From Woeseiaceae bacterium (lineage in GTDB: Bacteria; Pseudomonadota; Gammaproteobacteria; Steroidobacterales; Woeseiaceae), in the NCBI GenBank assembly GCA_030065985.1, contig JASJCM010000001.1, forward strand, positions 1-64,000: a stretch of DNA of 64,000 nucleotides. The letters run 5' to 3'. Positions 25,022 to 33,529 of the stretch are shown in pieces. A program made the position numbers and the translations under genes. The number at the start of each line of letters is the position of its first letter. Within the stretch, counting starts at the first letter, position 1. Below the pieces are notes generated by a model, which saw nothing but the letters and a program-made list of their open reading frames with translations, was not told where the DNA came from and did no database searches.

Positions 25022-25612
25022 ATGTCTTCAACCACAATTGCCATCATCGCCACGGTCATTTCGATCGTGCTAATTGCCTGGTACTGGATCCGGCATCGCG
25101 GGCTGCGAGCAACGCCATCGCAGCTCAAGCCCGGCTCTCCCTTGCCCGACTTTCTTGCGGCTGACGAGCACGGAAACCCGGTCCGCTCAACCGAACTGCA
25201 TGGCTCGCCTACGGTCATCCTGTTCGTGCGCGGTAACTGGTGTCCCTTCTGCAGTCGCCAGGTCAGCAATCTCACGCAGCACTACCGGGATATCATCGAT
25301 CTCGGCGGGCGTCTCATTCTCATCACTCCGAAACCGCTTGAGACCACTCGTCGTGTGGCGGAGTTTTTCAACGTCGAGTTCGATTTCTGGCTAGACGACG
25401 AGCTGAGTGTGACACGCCAACTCGGCCTGCTGCAGCAAGGCGGTGTGCCGAGGGATTACGAGAAAGAATACGGTCGCGACACAATCTGGCCGACGGCGCT
25501 GGTCATCGATGCTGCCGGGATTATTCGCTACACGGAATTATCGAAGCACATCTCTGATCGCCCCGACCCCGCCGTGCTCCTGCGGGAAATCCGGAAGACG
25601 ATCAAAACCTGA
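25022..25612 (+). CDS. Membrane-anchored peroxiredoxin-like/thioredoxin-fold protein
   Basis: 196 residues from the ATG at 25022; upstream frame extension is not conserved sequence. An N-terminal membrane helix (5-22) is followed by an AhpC/TSA-type domain with FVRGNWCPFCSRQ, the CxxC redox site. It probably reduces peroxides or disulfides on the cytoplasmic or periplasmic face; the side is unclear because few charges flank the helix. It is divergent from aacS and its end overlaps the convergent DUF2461 gene by 11 bp. Confidence 0.82.
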   Translation: MSSTTIAIIATVISIVLIAWYWIRHRGLRATPSQLKPGSPLPDFLAADEHGNPVRSTELHGSPTVILFVRGNWCPFCSRQVSNLTQHYRDIIDLGGRLILITPKPLETTRRVAEFFNVEFDFWLDDELSVTRQLGLLQQGGVPRDYEKEYGRDTIWPTALVIDAAGIIRYTELSKHISDRPDPAVLLREIRKTIKT

Positions 25613-26291
25613 CGCCGACGGCACTGCAAAGGAAATGCATGAGTGGCTCCGCCGTGCGGAACGTCGTCTCGACAGTGCGCTGAAACTGAGGTTTCAGGCA
25701 GTCACCCACATCGAATTCACGCACCGCGATGAAGCTCTTGCGTTTGATGTCCTCGATGCAGGGGTGATCCTTGTCAAAACCTCGCGGCGGACGGGTCAGC
25801 CGCTCGCCCCCAAGGTCGAACTGTCGCTTGAATGTCCTGCCGCCGATGGCGCGCTGCCACTCCGCGGGTCGAGCGACGATGCGCTCACGGATTCCCTTTA
25901 GCGGCTCCGAATCCGGACGCCACATACCCGCGCCGATAAATACCTGGTCGGGGTCGATGTGTACGTAGTAGCCGGGCGAGTGCACATCCCTAGCCTGCTC
26001 GTGACGAAACTGGATACCGATATTGGTTTTGTATGGCAGCTTGTTCTTCGAGAAGCGCGTGTCTCGATAAACGCGCATCAGGGATCCACCGACGCGCGTT
26101 GGCACCGCGGTAAAGCGCGGCGCTATCTCCGCGAGCGGATCCTGCATGGAGATAATAAAGCGCAGCGCAACGTCGAGAACGTCATCCTCATAGCGCGCCT
26201 TATGTTCCTTGAACCACTCGCGATTGTTATTCGCCCGCAGCTCCTCGAGGAAGCGCAGCGTGCGCGGCTCGAATCGGGCGTAACGCGACAA
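25602..26291 (-). CDS. DUF2461 family protein
   Basis: 229 residues with the family's RFLEELRANNNREWFKEH, RDTRFSKNKLPYKTNIG and YYVHIDPDQVFIGAGMWRP. The function of DUF2461 is unknown. The start is a TTG at 26291, two bases after the upstream stop; no earlier or stronger codon exists and the conserved region begins a few residues later. Probably translated by coupling to the preceding gene. Confidence 0.82.
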   Translation of the reverse strand: MSRYARFEPRTLRFLEELRANNNREWFKEHKARYEDDVLDVALRFIISMQDPLAEIAPRFTAVPTRVGGSLMRVYRDTRFSKNKLPYKTNIGIQFRHEQARDVHSPGYYVHIDPDQVFIGAGMWRPDSEPLKGIRERIVARPAEWQRAIGGRTFKRQFDLGGERLTRPPRGFDKDHPCIEDIKRKSFIAVREFDVGDCLKPQFQRTVETTFRTAEPLMHFLCSAVGVRF

Positions 26292-26293
26292 CG

Positions 26294-26677
26294 TCAGCAG
26301 CTCAGCTTGTCGGCTTCAGGATGCGGGAACATGTCGGACTCGTCCTCGTCGTCCCTGCCCGTCAGGCACTCGAAGTCCTTCTCGACCAGAATGTTCAGCT
26401 TCTCGCCATCATCGAGCACCTGCTCGCCGGTCATCGATATCTGGTCAGAATTCGCCCAGGCCAGCACGACGGTTTCCGGCAATCTGACAATGATCTGGTT
26501 GTCCGAGAAGAAAGCCGCCGGATTGACGCTGGCCGGGCTGCTTTCCACGCTGTAACGAAACGTCCGGTTGCCCGGGAATCCGGTAACGGCTGTCACGAGT
26601 CCAACATCGCGGAGCGTATCGACTTCGCCTCGCATCAGGCGAACCCGAATCGAGTTGTCACGAATCCTGAGTTTCAC
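26294..26677 (-). CDS. Small conserved protein (DUF7009-like)
   Basis: 127 residues from the GTG at 26677, which begins KLRIRDNSIRVRLMRGEV, a start typical of a small family (DUF7009 by my recollection) of unknown function. The open frame extends to 26740, but that region overlaps the likely promoter of the divergent transporter gene. The C-terminus is acidic with two Cys (FECLTGRDDEDESDMF). It forms a pair with the DUF2461 gene, 2 nt apart. Confidence 0.65.
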   Translation of the reverse strand: MKLRIRDNSIRVRLMRGEVDTLRDVGLVTAVTGFPGNRTFRYSVESSPASVNPAAFFSDNQIIVRLPETVVLAWANSDQISMTGEQVLDDGEKLNILVEKDFECLTGRDDEDESDMFPHPEADKLSC

Positions 26678-26732
26678 AGCGCTTTTTAGGTCATTATTAT
26701 GCGGCCCTCGATTAAAACAGAAATGGTCAATC

Positions 26733-27491
26733 TTGCCCACTGATCCCTGGTTCTACGCGGCAGCCGTGCCGGCCGTCCTGATCTTCGGTATCGCCAAAGG
26801 CGGCTTTGGCGGCAGCCTCGGCGTGCTCGGCGTGCCGATCATGTCGCTCGTCATGTCGCCCGTGCAGGCGGCTGCGATCCTGCTGCCGATCCTTTGCCTG
26901 ATGGACCTGCTGGGGCTCGCGGCCTACCGTGGCAAATGGGTAATGGCCGATGTTCGCGTACTCATACCGTCGGCCTTCGTCGGCATCACGATCGGCGCCG
27001 TGCTATACGGCATCCTGACGGTCGGGCACGTGAAGCTCATCGTCGGCATAACCGCGTTGCTGTTCTCATTGCATTACTGGTTCTTCGACAGACACAGACG
27101 ACTGGACGAACGCTCGGATGCGTCATACGTCGGTGCGGTAACGAGCGGTATGAGTGCGGGGTTCACGAGCTTCGTGGCACATGCCGGCGGTCCGCCACTC
27201 AATATGTACATGCTGCGACGCAACCTCGATCGCACCGCATACGTCGCCACGACCGTGATCTTCTTCACGGCCGTGAATTACGCAAAACTGATTCCGTACG
27301 GATGGCTGGGACAGTTGTCCACGGACAACCTTGTGGCGTCACTCGTGCTCGCGCCACTGGCACCGATCGGGATTGCGATCGGCTACTGGCTGCACAGACG
27401 CGTTTCGGACCGGTTCTTCTTCCGGTTCGCGTATGTGCTGTTGTTCCTGGTGTCTTTGAAGCTGATCAGCGATGGAATCAGCGGACCGTGA
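26733..27491 (+). CDS. TauE/SafE-family transporter
   Basis: About 252 residues and eight hydrophobic helices. The first helix contains FGIAKGGFGGSLG, and the second half repeats the pattern with SFVAHAGGPPLNMYML, the duplicated signature of TauE/SafE sulfite/sulfonate/organic-anion exporters. The start is uncertain. The TTG at 26733 gives the family's usual length; the frame is open to 26568 but that part overlaps the divergent gene. The substrate cannot be predicted. Confidence 0.85.
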   Translation: MPTDPWFYAAAVPAVLIFGIAKGGFGGSLGVLGVPIMSLVMSPVQAAAILLPILCLMDLLGLAAYRGKWVMADVRVLIPSAFVGITIGAVLYGILTVGHVKLIVGITALLFSLHYWFFDRHRRLDERSDASYVGAVTSGMSAGFTSFVAHAGGPPLNMYMLRRNLDRTAYVATTVIFFTAVNYAKLIPYGWLGQLSTDNLVASLVLAPLAPIGIAIGYWLHRRVSDRFFFRFAYVLLFLVSLKLISDGISGP

Positions 27492-27523
27492 TGGCCGACT
27501 GACTCCTCGCTGCAGGAACAGGA

Positions 27524-27736
27524 CTACTCGGGGATTACGTTATCCGCCTGAGGCCCTTTCTGTCCCTGGGTGACTTCCATCGAGACCTTCTGTCCCTCTT
27601 TCAGGGACTTGAATCCTTCCATCTGGATCGCCGTGTGATGCACGAACACATCCTGACCGCCATCGCGCTCGATGAACCCAAAGCCCTTATCATCGTTGAA
27701 CCACTTGACGGTTCCTACAACTCTCTCGCCTGACAT
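27524..27736 (-). CDS. Cold-shock-domain protein
   Basis: 70 residues from the ATG at 27736, with AAGAGG five bases upstream. RNP-1 KGFGFIE and RNP-2 VFVHHTAI are intact, and [12 protein letters not shown] is the family start. It is a small single-stranded RNA/DNA-binding chaperone. Whether it is cold-induced cannot be told; a 60-70 nt leader is suggested by the promoter candidate at 27806-27834. Confidence 0.95.
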   Translation of the reverse strand: MSGERVVGTVKWFNDDKGFGFIERDGGQDVFVHHTAIQMEGFKSLKEGQKVSMEVTQGQKGPQADNVIPE

Positions 27737-27805
27737 ACATACCTCTTGTAAAACGCACCGCTGCAAAGAGCGGGTCCAGCACCGCCCCTAACCTGGTCGC
27801 GGCTG

Positions 27806-27834
27806 AATTCAGTCTACTCGGAATTAAATGACAA
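27806..27834 (-). promoter_or_regulatory. Candidate promoter of the cold-shock-domain gene
   Basis: On the minus strand TTGTCA (27834-27829) and TGAATT (27811-27806) lie 17 bp apart. The -35 matches 5 of 6 bases and the -10 only 3 of 6. It would give a leader of about 60-65 nt. Confidence 0.3.
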
Positions 27835-27993
27835 TTTCGTAACAAAATCAGGGAATCATCGTCTGGATGGACAAGAAAAGCCCGCTGACGCTGTGAATTT
27901 AGGGGTTTCCGGGCCCATGCACCGCCGGAGTGCACGGCAAAGAAAGGCGCGATTCATATGGGAAATCTTCTGCAAATGCGCAAATGGCGGAAT

Positions 27994-29145
27994 TCAGCCG
28001 CGTTTTCTTATGTAACTGCCGTCCAGTTTTGATGTCGAGTCGCAGCCGACGAGCGCAAGCGTGCGCTCGAGTTCGTCCCGCAGAAGCGCGAGCCCACGTT
28101 CGACCCCGGCCTGCCCTCCCGCCGCGAGCGGGTAGAGGTAAGCACGCCCGATACTGCAGGCCGTTGCGCCAAGTGCCAGCGCCTTGACGATGTGGCTGCC
28201 GCGGCGGATGCCGCCGTCGCAGATGATCTCGAGTCGGTCATGCAATGCGTCGGCGATATCTGCGATGCAATCGACAGGCGCCGGTGAACCCTCGAGCTGC
28301 CGCCCGCCGTGGTTCGAAATCATGACCGCCGTCGCGCCCGAGTTTGCTGCATGTCTGCAGTCCTCGACCGTCTGGACGCCCTTGATGATGATCGGGCCAT
28401 CCCACTCACTGGCGAGCCATTCGACGTCCTTCCAGGTCAGCGACCGGTCGAACTGACTGTCGATGAAATCCTTGACGCTCATGTCGGTGAATTTCTGCGA
28501 GCCAATGCTCTCGATGACGTTGACGAGCTCCATGTCCTTCTTGACGACAGCGCGGTACAACCACCCGGGATGTCTCAACATGCTCGGCACACTGCGCAGT
28601 GCCGGTTTCGCCGTCGCCATCATGCCGTAGTAATTGTCGCGTTCGCGATTGCCGGCAACGGGCGTGTCAACCGTCAGGCAGAGCGCCGTGAAACGGCTGT
28701 CCTTGCAACGCTGCACGAGACTGCGCGTCAGCGCGCGGTCTCTGAAGACGTAGATCTGGAAGACTTTGGGATGCTCGCCGATCGCCGCCACATCCTCGAT
28801 CGACGTCGTACCGACGGTCGACAGGCTGTACGGCATGTTGAAATTCTCTGCTGCGCGGGCGACGGCTGCTTCGCCATCGCGATGAAACAGCTTCGACGCG
28901 CCCGTCGGCGCAATCATGACCGGCCAGTCGAGCGTTTTGCCGAACAGCGACGCACGTGTATCGATGGAACTCACGTCCGATAAGTGTGCCGGCAACAACT
29001 CATAGTCATCATATGCATCGGTGTTGCGCCGCATGGTCCATTCGTCGTCAGCGCCGCCATCAATGTAGTGAAAAACGGGTGCCGGCAGCCGGCGCTTTGC
29101 GATGCGACGGAAGTCCATGACGTTATAACAGTTGGTAATCCCCAT
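27994..29145 (-). CDS. lldD: FMN-dependent alpha-hydroxy-acid (L-lactate type) dehydrogenase
   Basis: 383 residues. The family active-site motif SNHGGRQLEG supplies the catalytic His and Arg, and CDGGIRRGSHIVKALALGA binds the FMN phosphate. It resembles respiratory L-lactate dehydrogenase, which oxidises lactate to pyruvate and passes electrons to quinone. Other 2-hydroxy acids are possible. No lactate permease is adjacent. It is divergent from ctaA with only 30 bp between start codons and has no visible Shine-Dalgarno. Confidence 0.82.
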   Translation of the reverse strand: MGITNCYNVMDFRRIAKRRLPAPVFHYIDGGADDEWTMRRNTDAYDDYELLPAHLSDVSSIDTRASLFGKTLDWPVMIAPTGASKLFHRDGEAAVARAAENFNMPYSLSTVGTTSIEDVAAIGEHPKVFQIYVFRDRALTRSLVQRCKDSRFTALCLTVDTPVAGNRERDNYYGMMATAKPALRSVPSMLRHPGWLYRAVVKKDMELVNVIESIGSQKFTDMSVKDFIDSQFDRSLTWKDVEWLASEWDGPIIIKGVQTVEDCRHAANSGATAVMISNHGGRQLEGSPAPVDCIADIADALHDRLEIICDGGIRRGSHIVKALALGATACSIGRAYLYPLAAGGQAGVERGLALLRDELERTLALVGCDSTSKLDGSYIRKRG

Positions 29146-29175
29146 GGGCTGAATTATGCCGTATGATCCGGCGCC

Positions 29176-30201
29176 ATGTCTGATTCACCGCACCAGAATC
29201 GTATCGTCGCAACCTGGCTCCTCGCTATGTGCGGCCTGGTTTTTGGCATGGTCGTCCTGGGCGGATTCACGCGCCTTACCGGCTCCGGCCTGTCGATGGT
29301 CGACTGGCGCCCGATCATGGGTATCCTGCCACCGCTGACGGATGCCGACTGGCAGCGCATTTTCGAGATGTACAAGCAAAGCCCGGAGTTCCAGAAGGTG
29401 AACTTCGATTTCGGCATCAATGAATTCAAGGGCATCTTCTGGCTTGAGTACCTGCACCGCGTGCTCGGCCGGCTGATCGGACTGGCGTTTCTCCTGCCCT
29501 TCATCTACTTCGTGGTGAAGGGTTATATCCAGCGCTCCGACTGGTTCAAGTACCTGGTCATGTTCATCCTCGGGGGCATGCAGGGGCTGCTCGGCTGGTA
29601 CATGGTCAAGAGCGGCCTCGTCGACGTCCCGGAAGTCAGCCAGTACCGTCTTACGGCGCACCTGGCGGCAGCGTTCATCATTTATGCGTACATGTTCTGG
29701 GTGGCTATGTCCCTGCTGTTTCCGGTACCGGACGGTGCCAGGAAGCACCCGCTTTACGGCCGTACGCTCGCTGTTGCGGTACTTATCGCGGTGACGATTA
29801 TTTCAGGCGGTTTCGTCGCGGGCCTCAAAGCCGGCAAGATCTACAATACGTTCCCGATGATGGGCGACTTCTGGATTCCACCCGGCCTGATGGCGCTTGA
29901 ACCGTTCTGGCGCAACTTCTTCGATAACATGGTGACGGCACAGTTCGATCATCGACTCCTGGCGGTCACGACGTTCGTCGTCGTTGTTCTCTACTGGGCC
30001 AAAGCCCGCAAGGCTGACTTGCCCCGGCGGGCCCGTCCGGCGGCCAATGCACTGCTGCATACTGTCGTACTCCAGGTTGTGCTAGGTATCTCGACACTGC
30101 TGATGGCCGTGCCGGTCGTGCTCGGCGCCGCACATCAGGCCGTCGCAATGGTATTGTTAACGGTCATTCTCTACCTCGTTCATGCATTGAGGCGCGTTTG
30201 A
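29176..30201 (+). CDS. ctaA: Heme A synthase, Cox15/CtaA family
   Basis: 341 residues and about eight membrane helices. The N-terminal GGFTRLTGSGLSMVDWRP and the paired EYLHRVLGR and FDHRLLAV segments hold the heme-ligating histidines, and AHQAVAMVLL the C-terminal one. It is the longer, eukaryote/alphaproteobacteria-like type. It oxidises heme O to heme A for aa3-type cytochrome oxidase. The stop overlaps the hemN ATG by one base (TGATG), linking two heme-biosynthesis steps. Confidence 0.93.
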   Translation: MSDSPHQNRIVATWLLAMCGLVFGMVVLGGFTRLTGSGLSMVDWRPIMGILPPLTDADWQRIFEMYKQSPEFQKVNFDFGINEFKGIFWLEYLHRVLGRLIGLAFLLPFIYFVVKGYIQRSDWFKYLVMFILGGMQGLLGWYMVKSGLVDVPEVSQYRLTAHLAAAFIIYAYMFWVAMSLLFPVPDGARKHPLYGRTLAVAVLIAVTIISGGFVAGLKAGKIYNTFPMMGDFWIPPGLMALEPFWRNFFDNMVTAQFDHRLLAVTTFVVVVLYWAKARKADLPRRARPAANALLHTVVLQVVLGISTLLMAVPVVLGAAHQAVAMVLLTVILYLVHALRRV

Positions 30202-31580
30202 TGGAAGTCTGTTTTGACCAGGAACTCATCGTTCGTTACGGCGGGCGCGGACCGCGCTACACGTCGTACCCGACGGCGTTGCAGTTCAATGATCAGCTGA
30301 CACCGGACGACTATCGCGCCAAGGCGGCCGAGAGCAACGATAGCGACGTACCGCTGTCGCTCTACGTGCACATCCCGTTCTGCCACTCGCTTTGCTACTA
30401 CTGCGGCTGCAACAAGATTGTCACCCGCAATGAGCAGCGTGTCGCGCGCTACATGGAGATGCTCTACAAGGAAATCGACATGCAGTCGGCGTTGTTCGAC
30501 TCGTCGCGCAAGATCGAGCAATTGCATTTCGGTGGCGGCACGCCAACGTACCTGGACAAGGAGCAGCTGGGCGCGCTCATGCAGCACCTGCGCGGTGCCT
30601 TCAATTTCGACGACAGCGATGAGCGCGAATTCTCTATCGAAGTCGACCCGCGCACTGTCGACGCCGGTCGCATACAGGAACTTTGGGATCTCGGCTTCAA
30701 TCGCCTGAGCCTTGGCATCCAGGACTTCAATGAGGACGTGCAAAAAGCGGTCAACCGCGCGCAGTCACCTGCCGAGGTGCGGGCGCTCGTCGATAGCGCC
30801 CGCAACGCCGGCTTCGGCTCCATATCCTTTGACCTGATTTACGGCCTGCCGCACCAGACCGTTGACTCGTTCGACGCAACCCTGGACGTCGTCATCGCGA
30901 TGAAGCCCGATCGCCTTGCCGTCTACAACTACGCGCACCTGCCCCAGCGATTCAAGGGTCAGCGCATGATCAACGCCAACGATATCCCGGCGCCCGAGGT
31001 CAAACTCGATCTCTTGCATCATACGATCGACAAGCTGTGCGCCGAGGGCTACATCTACATCGGCATGGATCATTTCGCGCTGCCCGAGGACGAGCTGGTG
31101 CTCGCCCGCGAGGACGGCACGCTGCAGCGCAACTTCCAGGGGTACTCTACGCACCGGCAGTGCGATCTGATCGCGCTCGGCGTTTCGGGCATCGGCGGGA
31201 TCGGCAACATGTTCGCGCAGAACGCCGTCACGACGATGGAATACGAAGAGATCATCGAGCGCGGCGAATTGCCCATCAAGAAAGGCCTGCTCGTTGACAA
31301 CGATGATCTCGTTCGCGCCGCCGTCATTCAGGACCTGATGTGCTACGACAGCCTTGATTTCGACACCTTCGGCGACAGGCACGGTATCGACTTTCGCGAC
31401 TACTTCGCTGCCGAAGTCGAGCAACTCGACGTGCTCGAGAAAGACGGCCTGATCGAATTGTCAGACTCGGGTATCACGATCACGCCGCGCGGCCGGCTGC
31501 TGCTGCGCAACATTGCGATGACCTTTGACCGCTACATCAACCTCGCCGAGAACGACAGCCGGTTTTCGAAAGCTATCTAG
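30201..31580 (+). CDS. hemN: Oxygen-independent coproporphyrinogen III dehydrogenase
   Basis: 459 residues, normal for HemN. The radical-SAM cluster motif CHSLCYYCGC gives Cys 61, 65, 68 and the extra Cys 70 characteristic of true HemN. GGGTPTYL and GLPHQT follow. The N-terminal RYGGRGPRYTSYPTA is also diagnostic. It decarboxylates coproporphyrinogen III to protoporphyrinogen IX without oxygen. An ATG start at 30201 is preferred over a TTG one codon earlier. It forms an operon with ctaA. Confidence 0.96.
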   Translation: MEVCFDQELIVRYGGRGPRYTSYPTALQFNDQLTPDDYRAKAAESNDSDVPLSLYVHIPFCHSLCYYCGCNKIVTRNEQRVARYMEMLYKEIDMQSALFDSSRKIEQLHFGGGTPTYLDKEQLGALMQHLRGAFNFDDSDEREFSIEVDPRTVDAGRIQELWDLGFNRLSLGIQDFNEDVQKAVNRAQSPAEVRALVDSARNAGFGSISFDLIYGLPHQTVDSFDATLDVVIAMKPDRLAVYNYAHLPQRFKGQRMINANDIPAPEVKLDLLHHTIDKLCAEGYIYIGMDHFALPEDELVLAREDGTLQRNFQGYSTHRQCDLIALGVSGIGGIGNMFAQNAVTTMEYEEIIERGELPIKKGLLVDNDDLVRAAVIQDLMCYDSLDFDTFGDRHGIDFRDYFAAEVEQLDVLEKDGLIELSDSGITITPRGRLLLRNIAMTFDRYINLAENDSRFSKAI

Positions 31581-31615
31581 TCGAAAGGACTGGCGCCGCG
31601 GAATAACGTCCCCTC

Positions 31616-31710
31616 ACACGCCTCGCGTGTTCAGGACTCTTCGCGTAATTCAATCGCAGTGCCAGCTCGGCTATGGATTCGGGGACGTTTTCCCCGACGC
31701 CCTTTCGGGC
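31616..31710. terminator. Cluster of small hairpins between convergent hemN and ilvE
   Basis: Three short perfect stems lie between the two stop codons: ACACGC/GCGTGT (31616-31630), GGGGA/TCCCC (31681-31695) and GCCC/GGGC around TTTC (31699-31710). None has a clear T-run, so intrinsic termination is only a possibility. Confidence 0.25.
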
Positions 31711-31712
31711 AA

Positions 31713-32705
31713 CTAGCTGACGACCGTCAACCAGCCGTGGGTATCTTCACGGTTGCCGTACTGGATATCCTGCAAGGCTGTCTGGAGTTTCTTGCGGTTC
31801 GGGCCGGGCTGGCCGTCACGCACCAGGATCTCCTCGCCGTGGTAGACCAGTGTCCCCACCGGTGACAGTGTCGCCGCGGTTCCGGACAGGCAGGCCTCCC
31901 AGGTTTTGACCTTCTCAAGCAGCTCGTCGACCGTGAACGGCCGCTCGCTGATCTTGTAGCCCAACTCCGCGCCGAGTTTCAGGATCGAGTCGCGCGTCAT
32001 GCCGTGCAGGAACGTCGTGTCGAGTGACTTCGTAAGGATCTCGTCGTCGCTGATCAACAGGAAATTCGCCGCGCCGGTTTCCTGGACATCGCCGCCCGGG
32101 CAGAACAGCACCTGATCGGTTCCGTACTTCTCTTTCGCATCGAGTGTTGGGCCGAGCGCGGCGGCATAGTTACCGCCCGTCTTGGTGCTGCCGAGCTGTT
32201 CCGTGGTGCGCCAGCGCTCGTCTTCGACGAGCAGTTTCAGCGCTGCGGCGCCACCGGCAAAGTAGTCGCCGACCGGCGAGCACAAGACGTACAGCAACGC
32301 CTCGGACGAAGGCGCCGCCGCGGCACCGATGTTCTCCAGCGTGCCTACCAGTGTCGGCCGCAGGTACAGCGATGCAGGCGGCTCCGGAATCGCATCAATA
32401 TTGGCATGCACGGCGTCGATGACCATGCCGGCGAGCAAATCTGCATCCGGGACCGGCAGCCGCAATGAGGTCGCACTGCGCTGCATGCGCGCGACGTGGT
32501 CGTGCAGCCGGAATATGCGGCCCTTGCCGTCGCTCCAGCGGTAGGCTTTGAAGCCCTCGAAACAGGAACTCGCGTAATGCAGCACATGCGCTGCCGGGTG
32601 CATTGGAATGGGTGCGGTTGGTTGGACAGACGCCTCTCCCCAGGCGCCATCCACATATCGTGCGATCGCGAATTGATCGCAAAATTCGGTGCCGAAGGCC
32701 TTCAT
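31713..32705 (-). CDS. ilvE: Branched-chain amino acid aminotransferase
   Basis: 330 residues of the class IV aminotransferase fold. HYASSCFEGFKAYR, KTGGNYA with the PLP lysine, FLHGMTRDSILKL and EACLSGTAATLSPVG are the eukaryote-like BCAT motifs. It transfers amino groups between Leu/Ile/Val and 2-oxoglutarate in the cytosol. Monocistronic by spacing: 122 bp from the regulator gene upstream, convergent with hemN downstream. Confidence 0.92.
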   Translation of the reverse strand: MKAFGTEFCDQFAIARYVDGAWGEASVQPTAPIPMHPAAHVLHYASSCFEGFKAYRWSDGKGRIFRLHDHVARMQRSATSLRLPVPDADLLAGMVIDAVHANIDAIPEPPASLYLRPTLVGTLENIGAAAAPSSEALLYVLCSPVGDYFAGGAAALKLLVEDERWRTTEQLGSTKTGGNYAAALGPTLDAKEKYGTDQVLFCPGGDVQETGAANFLLISDDEILTKSLDTTFLHGMTRDSILKLGAELGYKISERPFTVDELLEKVKTWEACLSGTAATLSPVGTLVYHGEEILVRDGQPGPNRKKLQTALQDIQYGNREDTHGWLTVVS

Positions 32706-32827
32706 GATTGGACTAGCTCGAAAGAACTTGAATGCCGGTACTTTGCCATCGTTGGGCTGCCATTGACCAGAGGTATATGCACGTATTCTGCGACCTCGCG
32801 TCTACTTACATCGTGGTAGTACCCGTG

Positions 32828-33376
32828 TCAGAAGCTCGGCGGGGTGCAGGCCGAAATCAGTTCGCAGGGCTCACTGCCGATGTTGCGGAACTGGTGCGGC
32901 AGGCTGCTGCGAAAGTAGTACGCGTCACCCCGTCCCAGCACAGCCACTTCATCGCCAACCGTGACTTCGAGGCGCCCGCTCAGAACAATGCCGCACTCCT
33001 CACCTTCGTGCGTGAGTTCGTGCCTCCCGGTGCCCGCGCCTGGCTGGTAGCACTCCTTGAGCAACTGGATAGCCTTGGTCGAAAGATTGGCCCCAACCTG
33101 ACGATACGACACGCCGCCCTCGGCGATCTCAATGAGCTCATCGGCGCGGAAGAACATGCGTTCCTGCCCCGGTGCATCATCAGAGAAGAACTGACCGAGA
33201 CTCATCGGGATGCCGTCGAGGATCTTCTTGAGCATGCTCACGGTCGGATTGAGCTTGCCGGCCTCGACCTGGGATATCGTTGCATTCGCGACGCCGGACT
33301 GGCGTGCCAGCTGACGCTGCGACAGTTTGAGCTGCTCACGAATGTGCTTAAGTCGCAGCGCGATGTCCTGATCCAT
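32828..33376 (-). CDS. XRE-family regulator with C-terminal cupin domain (PuuR/BauR-like)
   Basis: 182 residues. The helix-turn-helix lies at about 8-60 (LSQRQLARQSGVANATISQVEAG) in two halves, LSQRQLARQSG and VANATISQVEAG. A small-molecule-binding cupin follows at 105-180 (LTHEGEECGIVLSGRLE, PHQFRNIG). This architecture is that of PuuR and of beta-alanine regulators. It is transcribed divergently from the beta-alanine transaminase gene with 153 bp between starts, so it probably senses beta-alanine or a related amine and controls that operon and itself. Confidence 0.88.
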   Translation of the reverse strand: MDQDIALRLKHIREQLKLSQRQLARQSGVANATISQVEAGKLNPTVSMLKKILDGIPMSLGQFFSDDAPGQERMFFRADELIEIAEGGVSYRQVGANLSTKAIQLLKECYQPGAGTGRHELTHEGEECGIVLSGRLEVTVGDEVAVLGRGDAYYFRSSLPHQFRNIGSEPCELISACTPPSF

Positions 33377-33406
33377 GAGAATCTCCGGTACGTGTTTAGC
33401 TTAATG

Positions 33407-33435
33407 AACGTTTTGCCTTCGGATTCTAAACGTTT
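33407..33435. promoter_or_regulatory. Paired AACGTTT sites, candidate operator of the XRE-cupin regulator
   Basis: AACGTTT occurs at 33407-33413 and again at 33429-33435, 22 bp apart, about two helical turns. The second copy is part of the 8-bp palindrome AAACGTTT. They lie just upstream of the regulator gene, in the divergent intergenic region. Spacing on one face of the helix suits a dimer-of-dimers repressor. Confidence 0.4.
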
Positions 33436-33464
33436 CAATGACTTACATTCAATCAAGTAACGCA

Positions 33465-33494
33465 TTGTTTAACATCACGCCTCAGGCGTACACT
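33465..33494 (+). promoter_or_regulatory. Candidate promoter of the beta-alanine transaminase operon
   Basis: TTGTTT (33465-33470) and TACACT (33489-33494) are 18 bp apart and 36 bp upstream of the ATG. The match to consensus is modest (3 and 4 of 6). Confidence 0.28.
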
Positions 33495-33529
33495 CTGTGT
33501 ATACCCCGATTCCTGCCGGAGGGCCGCGC

